DNA of 60,181 nucleotides from an uncultured Burkholderiales bacterium. Lineage in GTDB: Bacteria > Pseudomonadota > Gammaproteobacteria > Burkholderiales > Burkholderiaceae_C. Below the pieces are notes generated by a model. The model was not told where the DNA came from. It did no database searches and saw nothing but the letters and a program-made list of their open reading frames with translations. A program made the position numbers and the translations under genes. Location: positions 1 through 60,181 of the forward strand of contig CAJAYT010000054.1 of assembly GCA_903949285.1 (NCBI GenBank), given 5' to 3'. Below, one piece after another: positions 38,079-47,533 of this stretch (position 1 is its first letter; every line of letters starts with the position of its first letter).

Positions 38079-38864
38079 TCAAGAGCGCTCAGCCGCAAAC
38101 GGGGATGGACTTGCGATTAAGGCAGATATTAATTGGTGCAACTCCTCAGACCACTCCTTACGCGAGCGAGCACTGCAATAACTCAGCCCACCTACTTTGA
38201 CCTGGGCAGAAATAGGCCTTGCAGTTAACGTGGCCCAAATAGACTGCAATAACGTTGTCTCCCCCACAAATACAGGTGCATGGCACGGCTCATCGCTGGA
38301 CCTGTCTTTGTATGCAATGCAAATAGGAATGATTGGCGCATTCGCGCTCACAGCAGGCTGTAACAAATTGGTATGAAATGGAAGCAAACTCGTCCCATCG
38401 CCAGTTGTTCCTTCTGGGAACACTGCAAGTACCTCACCGCTCAAAAGTGCATCCGTCATTTGAACAACAACCTTCATTGCGTCTCGGGGTTTGTGTCGTT
38501 CAATAAAAAACATTCCCGTTTTTTTTGAAAGAAACCCAAACACGGGCCATTGACTGATCTCCGATTTTGCAACAAATCTGCAGTAACCAATTGAGTGCAA
38601 AACCAACACATCTAACCAAGAAATATGATTTGAGACTATTAACAAGGGACCTTTAAAAGTAAATGCGCCCTCAACTTGAACAATAATCCCAAAACAGTCC
38701 AATAAATTAATGGACCATTTCTGTACCTCCAAGGCTCTGGCGTGCTGATCCAAAAATGGAAATAAAACTAAGACAGTGAAGTAGCCTTTACCGATCTTGA
38801 GTAATAAAGCCGCAAAGCGGTATGAAGCGATAAGGTATTTCAAGAATGAGTGTTTCCAGGGCAA
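38079..38864 (-). CDS. plsC: 1-acyl-sn-glycerol-3-phosphate acyltransferase
   Basis: Membrane acyltransferase making phosphatidate. 261 residues: N-terminal hydrophobic region, HX4D motif in 'SNHISWLDVLV' (near 95), 'FIERHKPRDA', and 'FPEGTTGDG'. It is the last gene of the minus-strand run after pyrC'. The start is a TTG at 38864 in the open frame, 22 bp after pyrC'. Confidence 0.93.
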   Translation of the reverse strand: MPWKHSFLKYLIASYRFAALLLKIGKGYFTVLVLFPFLDQHARALEVQKWSINLLDCFGIIVQVEGAFTFKGPLLIVSNHISWLDVLVLHSIGYCRFVAKSEISQWPVFGFLSKKTGMFFIERHKPRDAMKVVVQMTDALLSGEVLAVFPEGTTGDGTSLLPFHTNLLQPAVSANAPIIPICIAYKDRSSDEPCHAPVFVGETTLLQSIWATLTARPISAQVKVGGLSYCSARSRKEWSEELHQLISALIASPSPFAAERS

Positions 38865-38886
38865 TAATCTGACTCAAACAAAAGTC

Positions 38887-40239
38887 TCACTTGTTGTCTT
38901 TTGCGTAAACCACTTGTCCATTTACTAAAGTCCATTTGACTGAACCTGTCATGGCCGAGCCACTCATGTCAAAGTCAAATGGGGTGAACTTGCCTTGACT
39001 GCAAAGTTCTTTAGACTGGACCATCCAGCTCGTCTGCGGATCAAAGATACAAATGTCAGCGATTGCGCCCACCCGTAGTTCACCTGCACCTCCAAGACTT
39101 GGGACACTGATGCTGGAGTGAGCTGAGTTTGAAAGACCCTCGCTTGACTGATGTGCCAATAACTTTGCGGGGCCACTGGTCACCACTCTCATCGTGTCCA
39201 CCAAATCTAATTTTTGCTCTGCCCCCCACTTTAACGCCAAGCTGAGCAAGAGTTCAACCCCAGTCGCACCGGGTTCAGCCTGTGCAAAGGGGAGCGCTTT
39301 TAAATCACCTTCTACGGGATTGTGATCGGAGACCAATGCATCAATCACCCCGCTTGCAAGTCCCTCGCGCAATGCCGTTCTATCAGCTTGCTGTCTAAGG
39401 GGAGGAGTTAGTCTTGCCCGCGCATCAAAATATCCAATATCTTGATCAATCAAGTGCAAAGAGTTGATACTTACATCGCAACTCAAAGGCAAACCCTCTG
39501 CTTTGGCTGCAGCAACTAGGGCTACTCCAGCTGCACTAGACAGACGACACAGGTGAACCTTTGCTCCCGTGCTTCTCATGAGTGCAAAGATTGTGTTTAA
39601 AGCTATCGTCTCTGCAGCCACAGGCACGCCGCTCAATCCTAAACGAGTCGCCAAAGGACCACTTGCAGCAACGCCGCGCCCCAGGTAATAATCTTGTGGC
39701 CTTAACCAAACACAGTAACCATACGTTGCTGCGTACTGCATCGCTCGTTGTAAGACTTGGGTATTGCAAATTGATGTCTCGGCTTGACCAAATCCAATGC
39801 ATCCGGCCTGCGTCAACTCAAACATTTCCGTTAACGCCTCACCCTTCAAACCTTTGGTCAATGCTCCTAAGGGATGAACATGGGCTAAGTTCATTTTTTG
39901 AGCTCTAAACTTAAGCATATCCACAAGCCCAGGCTCATCTAAAACAGGATCGGTATCGGGTGGGCAAACCAGTGTGGTGACACCACCCGACACACAGGCA
40001 TTAAGCTCTGACTCCAGCATCCCTTCGTGCTCATAACCTGGCTCCTTAAGCCTGGCCATTAAATCGACCAAGCCAGGCGCTACGACCAGTCCATTAGCAT
40101 CTATGGTCTGATCAGCTTTGAAGTCTTGCTCGTGGGTTCCAATAGCCAATATGCAATTGTTTTGAACATACACATCACAGACTTTGTCTAGTAAGGACGC
40201 CGGATCGATAACTCGACCATTTCTAATTAGGATATTCAT
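38887..40239 (-). CDS. pyrC': Non-catalytic dihydroorotase-like subunit (PyrC')
   Basis: A 450-residue type I dihydroorotase homologue. The zinc site is broken: the HxH of 'DxHVHLREPG' reads '[10 protein letters not shown]', the carbamylated-Lys segment reads 'GCIGFGQAE', and the His of 'HxxHxS' is Arg ('VHLCRLSS'). Only 'SDHNP' is kept. It overlaps pyrB by 4 bp. In Pseudomonas and many beta/gammaproteobacteria such a PyrC' is required to assemble active aspartate transcarbamoylase; the same structural role is inferred here. A working dihydroorotase must be elsewhere. Confidence 0.93.
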   Translation of the reverse strand: MNILIRNGRVIDPASLLDKVCDVYVQNNCILAIGTHEQDFKADQTIDANGLVVAPGLVDLMARLKEPGYEHEGMLESELNACVSGGVTTLVCPPDTDPVLDEPGLVDMLKFRAQKMNLAHVHPLGALTKGLKGEALTEMFELTQAGCIGFGQAETSICNTQVLQRAMQYAATYGYCVWLRPQDYYLGRGVAASGPLATRLGLSGVPVAAETIALNTIFALMRSTGAKVHLCRLSSAAGVALVAAAKAEGLPLSCDVSINSLHLIDQDIGYFDARARLTPPLRQQADRTALREGLASGVIDALVSDHNPVEGDLKALPFAQAEPGATGVELLLSLALKWGAEQKLDLVDTMRVVTSGPAKLLAHQSSEGLSNSAHSSISVPSLGGAGELRVGAIADICIFDPQTSWMVQSKELCSQGKFTPFDFDMSGSAMTGSVKWTLVNGQVVYAKDNK

Positions 40240-41198
40240 GCCTCATTTCCTGCAACTATAGACATCACCGCCATTCTTACCGCTATTCCAAAGGTCACCT
40301 GCGGAAGTATCACACTTTGAGGGCCATCAACAACGGCGGAGTCAATTTCAACGCCCCGGTTAATAGGCCCAGGATGCATCACAATCGCATCTGGCTTTGC
40401 CAAAGCTAACTTTTGGGGCGTCAGCCCAAAACCTTTAAAGTACTCCTGAGATGAGGGTAACAATGCTCCGTTCATGCGCTCATTTTGAAGTCTGAGCATG
40501 ATCACAACATCGCATCCTTTGATGCCTTCATCAAAATTATTAAAAACCCTCACTCCCATTTGCGCCATATCTGAGGGAACTAAAGTCTTGGGTCCAACCA
40601 CTCGCACCTCAGCGCACCCTAAAGTCGTTAGGGCGTGAATATCGGAGCGAGCAACTCTGGAGTGCAACACATCGCCCACCACCGCAACGCACAAGTTGGA
40701 GAAGTCCCCTTTGTAGCGGCGAATGGTATACATATCAAGCAGTCCCTGCGTAGGGTGTGCATGTCTGCCGTCACCCGCATTAATCACATGCACATGAGGA
40801 GCTGTATTTTGAGCAATCAAATAAGGCGCGCCCGATTCACTGTGACGCACCACAAATATGTCAGCAGCCATGGCCGACAAGTTAGCAATCGTATCTAACA
40901 GTGACTCACCCTTACTTGTAGAGGATCTGGCGATGTCTAAATTGATAACGTCAGCGCTGAGACGCTTGGCTGCGATCTCAAACGTGGTCCGAGTTCGAGT
41001 ACTGTTTTCAAAGAAAAGATTGAAAACACTTTTACCTCTGAGAAGCGGCACCTTTTTAACTTCTCGATCACTTATCGATACGAAGTTCTCTGCAGTATCC
41101 AAAATATGGGTTAAAAGCTGTTTGGACAGTCCCTCAGTGGACAACAGATGAATCAGCTCGCCGTTTTTGTTAAGTTGTGGATTGCGCTTATGTTGCAC
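40236..41198 (-). CDS. pyrB: Aspartate transcarbamoylase catalytic subunit
   Basis: Condenses carbamoyl phosphate and aspartate in pyrimidine synthesis. The carbamoyl-phosphate loop '[13 protein letters not shown]' (near 65) and '[12 protein letters not shown]' are intact. The start chosen is GTG 41198, which has GGAG 7 nt upstream and overlaps the pyrR stop by 11 bp; the longer frame from 41246 would overlap pyrR by about 59 bp. The gene lies between pyrR and pyrC', a classic arrangement. Confidence 0.96.
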   Translation of the reverse strand: MQHKRNPQLNKNGELIHLLSTEGLSKQLLTHILDTAENFVSISDREVKKVPLLRGKSVFNLFFENSTRTRTTFEIAAKRLSADVINLDIARSSTSKGESLLDTIANLSAMAADIFVVRHSESGAPYLIAQNTAPHVHVINAGDGRHAHPTQGLLDMYTIRRYKGDFSNLCVAVVGDVLHSRVARSDIHALTTLGCAEVRVVGPKTLVPSDMAQMGVRVFNNFDEGIKGCDVVIMLRLQNERMNGALLPSSQEYFKGFGLTPQKLALAKPDAIVMHPGPINRGVEIDSAVVDGPQSVILPQVTFGIAVRMAVMSIVAGNEA

Positions 41199-41709
41199 TC
41201 TTTGACTCCATTGAAAATTTAAAGTGCCCTTGGGTATCTTGTTCAAGCGTGAGCTTTTTACCCGAGGTCAAACTCAGCCTGACAGCTGCAAAGTCACTTT
41301 GAATCGGTAACTCGCGCCCACCCCTGTCCACCAAAACAGCGAGTTGCACACGCGCTGGACGCCCAAAATCGTAGAGCTCATTTAAAACTGCTCGAATGGT
41401 ACGCCCTGTATAAAGCACATCGTCGATGAGTAAGATGTCTGCGCCTTCGACCTGAAAGGGTAATTTTGTTTGCCCACCGTCACTTAACCCTCGGTGCGCA
41501 AAGTCATCCCTGTGCAGGCCTGAGGAGATGGAGCCTACTGGGCAGTTGAGCTGTAAATCTTGAACCAATCTTTTAACAAGCCAAGAGCCACCGGAGATGA
41601 CACCTACGATCGCCGTGGTCGGTTTGATCAAAGGTTTTATGCCCGCACAAAACTCCTTATAAATAGACTCCGCATCTAACTCTATGTGTCCGTGGTTTAC
41701 TGTGCTCAT
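41188..41709 (-). CDS. pyrR: Bifunctional PyrR: pyr regulator / uracil phosphoribosyltransferase
   Basis: A 173-residue phosphoribosyltransferase with the PRPP loop '[18 protein letters not shown]'. In Gram-positives PyrR attenuates pyr mRNA; in proteobacteria its main role may be uracil phosphoribosyltransferase activity. The start at 41709 overlaps the ruvX stop as ATGA. Upstream of pyrB I see no clear attenuator, because the genes overlap. Confidence 0.94.
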   Translation of the reverse strand: MSTVNHGHIELDAESIYKEFCAGIKPLIKPTTAIVGVISGGSWLVKRLVQDLQLNCPVGSISSGLHRDDFAHRGLSDGGQTKLPFQVEGADILLIDDVLYTGRTIRAVLNELYDFGRPARVQLAVLVDRGGRELPIQSDFAAVRLSLTSGKKLTLEQDTQGHFKFSMESKSAT

Positions 41710-42176
41710 GGCTTGAGGGTCCGAAAAAATTGATTCAAAATGATGCAAGCAGATTCTGAGTCGATATCTACTTTTGCTGATTTCTTTGACTGAGATGCAA
41801 AACCATGGTTTTGTGCGCTAATAGCTTCAGTCGTACTGTAGCGCTCATCCACCTCGAATACGGGTAGTTTAAAGCGCCCCTCTAGTTGGCGCATAAAGCG
41901 CCTGGCCTTATGCGTATTCTCATGCTCTGCACCGTCAGGATGAAAGGGCACGCCCACCACTAGGGCCTCGGGCTCCCACTGAAGAATACGCTCGGCGATT
42001 TGCGTCCACTGCTGAGCAGCGGTACCGCTCACACTTTGACAAGGCTTAGCCTCGCGGAGCAACTTATTGCCAATACTGATACCAATGCGCTTTACCCCGT
42101 AATCGAGCCCCATAAAGAGGTTGTAGGACAAAATTTGTTCGGTTGGGTGCACAGTGTCAATGGACAAACCGTTCAA
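41706..42176 (-). CDS. ruvX: Holliday junction resolvase-like protein YqgF (RuvX)
   Basis: RNase H-fold nuclease that processes 16S rRNA precursor ends; the RuvX name reflects its fold. 'MGLDYGVKRIGISIG' gives the first catalytic Asp, 'ALVVGVPFHPDGAE' the Glu/Gly region, and 'VFEVDERYSTTEA' and 'KKSAKVDIDSESACIIL' the rest. The start is uncertain: TTG 42176, GTG 42152 or ATG 42113. The last would begin only three residues before the catalytic Asp. It is coupled to pyrR. Confidence 0.9.
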   Translation of the reverse strand: MNGLSIDTVHPTEQILSYNLFMGLDYGVKRIGISIGNKLLREAKPCQSVSGTAAQQWTQIAERILQWEPEALVVGVPFHPDGAEHENTHKARRFMRQLEGRFKLPVFEVDERYSTTEAISAQNHGFASQSKKSAKVDIDSESACIILNQFFRTLKP

Positions 42177-42198
42177 GTGCGAATCTCACTGAGTTTGG

Positions 42199-42242
42199 AA
42201 TGGGGTAATGGGGGTAGCAATGGGGCTACTAATGGGGCTAGG
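42199..42242. repeat. Short G-rich imperfect tandem repeat between ruvX and algH
   Basis: Four copies of AATGGGG begin at 42199, 42207, 42219 and 42231; the last three have a 12-bp period (AATGGGGCTACT-like). The stretch is in the 85-bp gap between the algH stop and the ruvX frame. It could disturb or regulate ruvX expression; no function is evident. Confidence 0.6.
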
Positions 42243-42261
42243 ACCGGGGTTAGATCTATGC

Positions 42262-42861
42262 TCATGCATGCCCCGCGTCTGGAGATAACATCCAGGCCTG
42301 CAAGCCCAATAAAGAAAGCGCTTTGTCGTAGCGTTGCTCAGAGGGGGTGTCAAAAATCACGCTGGCGTCAGCCTCAACGGTCAACCAACTGTTCTCAGCC
42401 AATTCAGATTCAAGCTGTCCCTGTGCCCAAGCGGAGTAGCCTAGTGAGACCAATACCCTTTTAGGCCCTGCTCCAGTGGCCAATGCCTCTAAAACGTCCT
42501 TAGAAGTGGTCATCTCTAAACCACCGGGAACACAAAGGGTTGATGCGTAAACGGTCTCACCATCGGTCTCGGTCATTTTTAGCATAGGCTCATGGAGCAC
42601 AAAACCCCGCTCCGTGTGCACTGGCCCACCTTGAAAGACGATGGAGGAGTCTAAATCAGGCCTAGTCAGGGGCAGCTCGACTTTTTCAAATAAACTACGC
42701 AGACTCATGTCACTGGGTTTATTGATAACCAAACCCAAAGCTCCCCTCTCACTGTGCTCGCAAAGATACACCACACTTCGAGAAAAAGAATCATCAGCCA
42801 ATCCAGGCATTGCAATCAAAAAATGATGGGTTAAATTGATTGATTCGGTTGGTGTTGTCAT
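42262..42861 (-). CDS. algH: YqgE/AlgH family protein
   Basis: A 199-residue protein of the UPF0301 family, usually next to yqgF. 'HHFLIAMPGLADDSFSRSVVYLCEH' and 'GALGLVINKP' and 'FQGGPVHTERGFVLHE' are its hallmarks. The molecular function is unresolved; AlgH was linked to alginate regulation in Pseudomonas. It lies upstream of ruvX with an 85-bp gap. Confidence 0.95.
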   Translation of the reverse strand: MTTPTESINLTHHFLIAMPGLADDSFSRSVVYLCEHSERGALGLVINKPSDMSLRSLFEKVELPLTRPDLDSSIVFQGGPVHTERGFVLHEPMLKMTETDGETVYASTLCVPGGLEMTTSKDVLEALATGAGPKRVLVSLGYSAWAQGQLESELAENSWLTVEADASVIFDTPSEQRYDKALSLLGLQAWMLSPDAGHA

Positions 42862-42934
42862 AAACTCATTTTACTTGATTGTTGTCAACGTCCTTTAAGC
42901 ATTTCTTACAATAAGCTAACCTTTAGGCAAAACT

Positions 42935-44431
42935 GTGCATAAACACACTATAGATAATTTTCAGTCCGGCTTGGTCTGGTTTAGACGCGATTTGCGCCTT
43001 CAAGATCAACACGCCTTATTTCTCGCACTCAAGCACTGCGCCCAGGTTTATTGCGTTTTTGTGTTTGATACAGACATCTTAAACCCCCTGCCCAGGCAGG
43101 ATCGACGCGTTGAGTTTATTCAGGCCTCTTTGGTCAACCTTGATGAGCATCTGAAAAAATTCACTCAATCTAGCGAAGTGCGTCTTATTACCCTGCACGG
43201 GAGTGCAGTCCAGGAGATACCTTCTGTAGCAGAGCTTTTGGAGGTTCAAGCTGTCTTTACCAATCACGACGATGAGCCGAGCTCCCTCAAACGTGACTCG
43301 ACCATCAGGGGCAAGTTGGCAGCCAAGGGGGTGTCTTACTTTGACTTTAAGGATCACGTCATCTTTGAGCGCAGTGAGGTGCTCAATCAAACGGGTAAGC
43401 CCTACGGAGTTTTTACACCTTATAAAAACGCATGGCTCAAAAAGGTGACCGAACTCGACCTTCAGTCCTTTGACATCAGACCATACAAAGCGAAGTTTGC
43501 AACTCTAAAGCCCGCCCAACTCAAACGCCTACCCGCGCAGATGCACGGTCTCGAAGATATTGGATTTGAGCTCACTAACCTCAAAGAATTGGGCGTACAC
43601 ACGGGCATTGATGGGGGGGAGTTTTTATTCAAAGATTTCCTAAAACGAATGGATCTGTACAACGAGACACGAGATTTCCCAAGTGTCAAAGGGCCCAGCT
43701 ACCTTGGAGTGCACCTGCGTTTTGGGACTGTCTCGATTAGAGAGCTTGCACGCACGGCTTTGGAGCGTTCTCGGGCAGGATCGGCTGGAGCAGCCGTTTG
43801 GTTGTCCGAGCTGATTTGGAGAGATTTTTACGCCCAAATTTTGCATCACCACCCCAGAGTAGTCACTAAAGCATTCAAACCCGAGTATGACAATATTCAG
43901 TGGGAGGATGATAAAGCGGCCAAGAAGCTCTTTGCCGCATGGTGCGAGGGACAAACAGGGTTTCCAATCGTAGACGCTGCGATGAGACAAATCAATTCAT
44001 CGGGCTATATGCACAACCGGCTTCGCATGGTGGTAGCTAGTTTCTTGGTCAAGGACCTTGGAATTGATTGGAGATGGGGCGAGGCGTATTTTGCAAAACA
44101 CTTGATTGACTTTGATCTGTCCTCCAACAACGGAGGCTGGCAATGGGCAAGCTCAAGTGGATGCGACGCGCAGCCCTACTTCAGAATATTTAACCCCACT
44201 AGTCAGAGCGAGCGATTTGACCCCAAAGGCATTTTCATCTACCGCTATTTGCCCGAGCTCAAGGGACTGGGATTACCAACGCTGCACACCCCTTGGCTGG
44301 CAGAGCCGATGGAGCTCCTTGGCGCTGGCCTACAACTGGGAAAGAATTATCCCCACCCCATCGTTGATCATGCAAAAGCTCGAGAGAGAACGCTCATGCG
44401 CTACTCTGTCGTTAAGGCAACGAAGTCGTAA
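42935..44431 (+). CDS. phrB: Deoxyribodipyrimidine photolyase (class I CPD)
   Basis: Blue-light enzyme repairing cyclobutane pyrimidine dimers. N-terminal antenna domain 'LVWFRRDLRLQDQHAL'; C-terminal FAD domain 'GQTGFPIVDAAMRQINSSGYMHNR' (near 345), 'NNGGWQWASSSGCDAQPYFRIFNP'. Length 498. Start is GTG at 42935. The gene suggests exposure to light in the habitat. Confidence 0.96.
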   Translation: MHKHTIDNFQSGLVWFRRDLRLQDQHALFLALKHCAQVYCVFVFDTDILNPLPRQDRRVEFIQASLVNLDEHLKKFTQSSEVRLITLHGSAVQEIPSVAELLEVQAVFTNHDDEPSSLKRDSTIRGKLAAKGVSYFDFKDHVIFERSEVLNQTGKPYGVFTPYKNAWLKKVTELDLQSFDIRPYKAKFATLKPAQLKRLPAQMHGLEDIGFELTNLKELGVHTGIDGGEFLFKDFLKRMDLYNETRDFPSVKGPSYLGVHLRFGTVSIRELARTALERSRAGSAGAAVWLSELIWRDFYAQILHHHPRVVTKAFKPEYDNIQWEDDKAAKKLFAAWCEGQTGFPIVDAAMRQINSSGYMHNRLRMVVASFLVKDLGIDWRWGEAYFAKHLIDFDLSSNNGGWQWASSSGCDAQPYFRIFNPTSQSERFDPKGIFIYRYLPELKGLGLPTLHTPWLAEPMELLGAGLQLGKNYPHPIVDHAKARERTLMRYSVVKATKS

Positions 44432-44572
44432 CTAGACTTTTACGATAGGCTCCAATACCTTTGTAGGTTATTGAGGGACCTAAAAACATAGCAAGTAAGC
44501 ACATACCAAACAAGTGTGTGAAAATATATCCCTTGATTTAAAACTAAAAAAGCATTTTACGGAGCGCAATCA

Positions 44573-45202
44573 ATGGAATTACTTGGACACCGTCAACTAG
44601 GTGCATCTCAACTTCAAGCTTGGAGAGCTCTAAACGACCCCGCCATTCTCAAACAAGCCATTCCCGGTTGCGAGCGCTTCGAACGTGTGAGTGATACTGA
44701 GTACGCTTTAACGGTTGCCCTCAAGATCGGCCCAGTCGCGGCCAAGTTCAACGGCAAAGTTTTCTTAAAAGACATCTCTGCGCCGGACTCATATTCCTTG
44801 GTCTTTGAAGCGCAGGGGGGCATGGCAGGTTTTGGTAAGGGTGAGTCTAAAGTTAAACTAACGCCTATTGCCGAGGGAGGGTGCGAGCTCACCTATACCG
44901 TTCAATCACAAGTGGGGGGGAAAATAGCGCAGCTGGGTCAACGCTTGATTGAGGGCGCAGCGAAATCGTTGGCGGACGATTTCTTCAAACGATTTGATAA
45001 AGCCCTTGAAGATGAGTTAAATCAAAACGGGGGCTTCGGTCCAGAGGCATCCACACAAGCTTCATCTCAAGCATCAGATGGCCAAGTTCGACCTGATCAG
45101 TCCCTCTACCTTGAGTCCAATCCGTTCGCACGAAAAGCCCTATACGGCATTACTTTTGCAGCATCTTTATTGTTACTTTATTTTTGGCTTACTCTGAAAT
45201 AA
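44573..45202 (+). CDS. coxG: CoxG-family (SRPBCC) protein with C-terminal anchor
   Basis: The CoxG family helps recruit or mature aerobic CO dehydrogenase-type molybdenum enzymes at the membrane. The 209-residue product has an SRPBCC domain ('DPAILKQAIPGCERFE', 'GPVAAKFNGKV', 'FEAQGGMAGFGKGES') at about 1-145, a Gln/Ser-rich linker and one C-terminal helix ('YGITFAASLLLLYFWLTL'). The stop is directly followed by the xdhC start. No coxL or coxS is adjacent. GGAG precedes ATG. Confidence 0.92.
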   Translation: MELLGHRQLGASQLQAWRALNDPAILKQAIPGCERFERVSDTEYALTVALKIGPVAAKFNGKVFLKDISAPDSYSLVFEAQGGMAGFGKGESKVKLTPIAEGGCELTYTVQSQVGGKIAQLGQRLIEGAAKSLADDFFKRFDKALEDELNQNGGFGPEASTQASSQASDGQVRPDQSLYLESNPFARKALYGITFAASLLLLYFWLTLK

Positions 45203-46264
45203 ATGGAAAACATTGATGTTATGGTCCTGCGAGCTATTGCCAAGTGGCGCAGTAGCGGTCAACGTGCTTTGCTTGCAACCGTCATCCGTACTTGGGGGTC
45301 CTCGCCCAGGCCCGTAGGATCGATCATGGCTTTGTGTGAAACGGGGGCGGTTGTAGGGTCAGTTTCGGGGGGATGTATCGAGGATGATTTAATCGATCGG
45401 TACACAAAGGCCTACGCAATGATTACGCCGAGCGCAGCGTCTTCTAAGCCCTTGAGCCCAACAAAGCCGCTTGCAAACGAGCTCCCCATTGGCCCTCCCA
45501 TCAGTGTTAAATACGGCATCACAGCGGATGAAGCGCACCGATTTGGTCTTCCATGCGGGGGAACGCTTGAGTTACTTCTAGAGTTTGATCCACAGGCAAG
45601 CTCCCTCCAAGAATTGATTCACGTTTTAGAGCAAGGGCACTTGATACAAAGACAGGTGAGCTTAAAGAGCGGGGAAGTGAGACTTTTGCCCTGCGAGAGC
45701 CCTGCAGAGCTAAGCGTTGATGAAGTGAATCTTACGAATACGTTTGGCCCTGAATACAGAATGCTTCTGATTGGCGCGGGTCAAATGGCAGAGTACCTCG
45801 CAACCATGGCTAAATTTAACGGCTTTGCCGTCACAGTCTGCGACCCCAGGGATGAATACTCGGGAGCTTGGTCAGTGCCTGGCGTTACTTTGTCCAAAGA
45901 GATGCCTGACGATATGGTGAAAATTTTTAAACCTGATCGACGTAGCTGCGTCATCGCGCTCAGCCACGACCCTAAGCTTGACGATTTGGCTCTCTTAGAG
46001 GCGCTCAATAGTGAGGCATTTTATGTAGGTGCAATTGGCTCAAGACGCAATAATTTAGCTCGAAAGGACAGATTATTAGAGCACTTTGATGTCTCTGCAG
46101 AGAGCATCGCGCGACTCAAAGGACCGATTGGCTTGTACATCGGCAGCAAAACACCAGCGGAGATTGCCGTGAGCATTATGGCTGAGGTACTTGCCGTTAA
46201 AAATGATGTGCCTATTGCGAAAGAGCATGAAGTCATGCACGCCAAAAACATTAGGGCTCATTAA
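45203..46264 (+). CDS. xdhC: XdhC/CoxI-family molybdenum hydroxylase maturation protein
   Basis: Inserts sulfurated molybdenum cofactor into xanthine or CO dehydrogenase-type enzymes. The 353-residue product has the N-terminal XdhC/CoxI motif 'GSVSGGCIEDDLI' (near 52) and 'GLPCGGTLELLLE' (near 115), then a Rossmann C-domain ('LLIGAGQMAEYLA', near 195; 'YVGAIGSRRNN'). It follows coxG without a gap. Confidence 0.94.
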   Translation: MENIDVMVLRAIAKWRSSGQRALLATVIRTWGSSPRPVGSIMALCETGAVVGSVSGGCIEDDLIDRYTKAYAMITPSAASSKPLSPTKPLANELPIGPPISVKYGITADEAHRFGLPCGGTLELLLEFDPQASSLQELIHVLEQGHLIQRQVSLKSGEVRLLPCESPAELSVDEVNLTNTFGPEYRMLLIGAGQMAEYLATMAKFNGFAVTVCDPRDEYSGAWSVPGVTLSKEMPDDMVKIFKPDRRSCVIALSHDPKLDDLALLEALNSEAFYVGAIGSRRNNLARKDRLLEHFDVSAESIARLKGPIGLYIGSKTPAEIAVSIMAEVLAVKNDVPIAKEHEVMHAKNIRAH

Positions 46265-46314
46265 GGCTCGTAAGCCCCTCGCGCGCTATACGTTTAACAG
46301 GAGCGCTTGCGGGC

Positions 46315-47190
46315 CTAAAACGGCCAAGCAACGATACTTTTCACCGTCCATGCATCTGAGGAACCGTTTAAGCCCTTACCCACTCCGAAATTGATCTCGT
46401 AGGGTTTGCGGTCATAGTCCCAGACCAAGTAAAGCGTATTGTTTTGGAATCTGTAGGGGGTAAGGTTATTGATCTGCCCTTTACCGCTGTAATATTCCAA
46501 ACCGTAACGAGAGGTTGCTGTCAGCCTGTAACTTCCCTTCAAAGCCATGGTGTACTCGGGGGAGTGCTCGACAGTGCCGCTAGGTAGCGTCCATTTAAAG
46601 ATAGGATTCAATGAGACGAGCCAGTCCTCATCCTTCCATCCGAAGATATAACGTAATTCGTAGAAACGCTTATTCAACTCAAACTCGGGCTTGAGTTGAC
46701 CCCAATCCATATTAATTCCTGCAAACGCACCTTCGCCGTATAAAGACTGAACGGGTAAATACTTTAAGCGTGCTATGTACCCCGCCTCTGTTAGGGTACC
46801 GTTGTTGGTGCGTGTCATAGGAAGCATGAGCCCCGCCTCAACCGTTCTACTGAGACCGTAAGAGAATTCAGGGGTTAAGCGCTGACCATGCACGTTCATC
46901 ACTTCACCCGAGTAGCTTGGAACGCTTAGGCCCTGAGGCGTGGTGTTCAGATGTAACTGCGTCCCAAGTTCACCAGGCGCAACCAATTCATCTGTGAAAA
47001 CTGCAATCTCGTAAGCCAGCTCACTGTGAGCGAGTGGGGATAGAAGAGTGGAGAAAAACAACGCAAAAGCCAAAAGAAATGTGTTCGGGCCTATTAAGCT
47101 CCACCCTTTGAGTCGATTTGAGCTGAAGACATGCTCGGGGTGTGACTCACTTTGAAGAGGTAGGCTTTGAGGGAGAGATCCGAATGACAT
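46315..47190 (-). CDS. Predicted outer-membrane beta-barrel protein, unknown function
   Basis: I do not recognise the family with certainty. The 291-residue product starts with a long signal region ('NTFLLAFALFFSTLLSPLAHS' near 36-56). Alternating polar/aromatic strands follow, e.g. 'RFYELRYIFGWKDEDWLVSLNPIF', and it ends in 'SIVAWPF', a C-terminal Phe typical of outer-membrane barrels. The ATG at 47190 has AGGA 6 nt upstream. No neighbour hints at a substrate. Confidence 0.8.
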   Translation of the reverse strand: MSFGSLPQSLPLQSESHPEHVFSSNRLKGWSLIGPNTFLLAFALFFSTLLSPLAHSELAYEIAVFTDELVAPGELGTQLHLNTTPQGLSVPSYSGEVMNVHGQRLTPEFSYGLSRTVEAGLMLPMTRTNNGTLTEAGYIARLKYLPVQSLYGEGAFAGINMDWGQLKPEFELNKRFYELRYIFGWKDEDWLVSLNPIFKWTLPSGTVEHSPEYTMALKGSYRLTATSRYGLEYYSGKGQINNLTPYRFQNNTLYLVWDYDRKPYEINFGVGKGLNGSSDAWTVKSIVAWPF

Positions 47191-47533
47191 TTTGTATCCT
47201 GACAAAGTTGGTCTTTGTTTACTAAGATCCTATCACACCCACCCAATGCGAGGGCCCAAATCTAGGGCTGTTTTCGCCGTTCACGGGGCAGCGGTTTGGT
47301 ATGAAAGATACGACCCATCAAGACGGGTTAATGCGATTTAATATTAATTAATACCAAATAATTACAACAAATGCCCCTTGTCGTCTTTTTAAAACTTTTC
47401 AAAATAAAACAAAAAAACTGTTGGATAAAGGCAGAACAACGCGCTCAAAAAGGACGAATAAGTGGGCAATGCCAAAGAGCTTCAATTCATCACTAAAATC
47501 AGTAGCTTAATATTAAAAAATTGAATACCCCCA
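47191..47533. other. AT-rich intergenic region upstream of fpr
   Basis: About 340 bp between the divergent outer-membrane protein gene and fpr. It is strongly AT-rich around 47330-47420 and 47490-47525 and contains the palindrome-like TTAATATTAATTAAT near 47338. It should hold both promoters. I could not identify a convincing operator or RNA element. Confidence 0.5.

Noticed and set aside
42000..42464. 154-codon plus-strand frame across ruvX and algH
   Set aside because: It is antisense to two well-supported genes and has no recognisable domain.
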